A stretch of 5,623 nt of DNA, taken from NCBI GenBank assembly GCA_030641695.1, contig DAOWGY010000150.1, forward strand, positions 1 through 5,623, in the 5' to 3' direction. The number at the start of each line of letters is the position of its first letter. Position 1 is the stretch's first letter. Origin of the DNA: Gammaproteobacteria bacterium (GTDB lineage: Bacteria; Pseudomonadota; Gammaproteobacteria; Steroidobacterales; Woeseiaceae). The notes beneath the pieces were generated by a model, which was not told where the DNA came from, ran no database searches, and was given only the letters and a program-made list of their open reading frames with translations. The position numbers and the translations under genes were made by a program. Of this stretch, positions 5,454 through 5,623 are shown piece by piece.

Positions 5454-5623
5454 TTACAGCCAGTAGGCGGACCGGGTCATGACTTTTGCCGTGAGTTTCA
5501 TCAGCCGCTTTACGGGTGGCGGCAACTCCACGGCCCCCGCACTGATCGCGTTTTCGCCGTGTTCGGCCTCTTCTTCGTGCATCTGTTCGAGAATTGCGCG
5601 GCTGCGCTTGTCCTCTTCCGGCA
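5454..5623 (-). CDS. coq7: Coq7-type demethoxyubiquinone hydroxylase, C-terminal fragment (5' end outside window)
   Basis: Reading the minus strand from the window edge gives about 55 codons to a TAA at 5454-5456: PEEDKRSRAILEQMHEEEAE, then HGENAISAGAVELPPPVKRL and MKLTAKVMTRSAYWL. This is the end of the Coq7 family, diiron ferritin-like enzymes that hydroxylate the demethoxyubiquinone ring late in ubiquinone synthesis at the inner membrane. The EAEH segment fits the last ExxH iron-ligand pair, and the proline-rich turn followed by VMTxxxYW is the usual C-terminus. The rest, including the first ligand set, lies outside the window. coq7 lies near the crp homologue vfr in Pseudomonas aeruginosa, which supports the call. 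crp follows on the same strand after 103 bp. Confidence 0.88.
   Translation of the reverse strand, partial: PEEDKRSRAILEQMHEEEAEHGENAISAGAVELPPPVKRLMKLTAKVMTRSAYWL

Noticed and set aside
1..5623. Search for tRNA genes, CRISPR, insertion sequences, attachment sites, toxin-antitoxin or defence genes
   Set aside because: The window is almost fully accounted for by core genes; the gaps are short (39-138 bp) and show no such features.

Overview
The window (about 60% G+C by eye) looks like a chromosomal housekeeping segment of a free-living gammaproteobacterium. The protein set points there: a TldE/PmbA subunit, a Crp close to the E. coli Crp/Pseudomonas Vfr type, Coq7-type ubiquinone hydroxylase, membrane-anchored DjlA and proteobacterial Rpe. 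Gene order does not match E. coli. I cannot name the genus; an uncultured or environmental lineage outside Enterobacterales is my inference.

Layout from left to right: the 3' part of pmbA (+, cut by the window start) runs tail-to-tail into a YihY/BrkB-family membrane protein gene (-), and the two coding sequences overlap by 39 bp. Upstream of yihY on the same strand is purC (-), so purC-yihY is probably one transcript. A 138 bp divergent region separates purC from djlA (+), which is followed after a short gap by rpe (+). rpe converges on crp (-). Upstream of crp on the same strand is the 3' end of coq7 (-, cut by the window end).

The most notable non-coding structure is a small family of REP-like (repetitive extragenic palindrome) units of about 26 bp. 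Two tandem copies plus an inverted arm fill the gap between rpe and crp (4628-4696). A third, diverged copy sits between purC and yihY (2028-2053). The two tandem copies differ by a compensatory C-G to G-C change in the stem.

Functionally the genes are mostly unrelated core functions: peptide processing (PmbA), purine synthesis (PurC), the pentose phosphate pathway (Rpe), DnaK co-chaperoning (DjlA), global cAMP regulation (Crp) and ubiquinone synthesis (Coq7). Start codons were re-chosen for rpe (GTG, 3950) and crp (ATG, 5350) from ribosome binding sites. djlA starts with TTG. I found no tRNA, rRNA, CRISPR array, insertion sequence, prophage or defence gene, and no convincing new multi-gene system.
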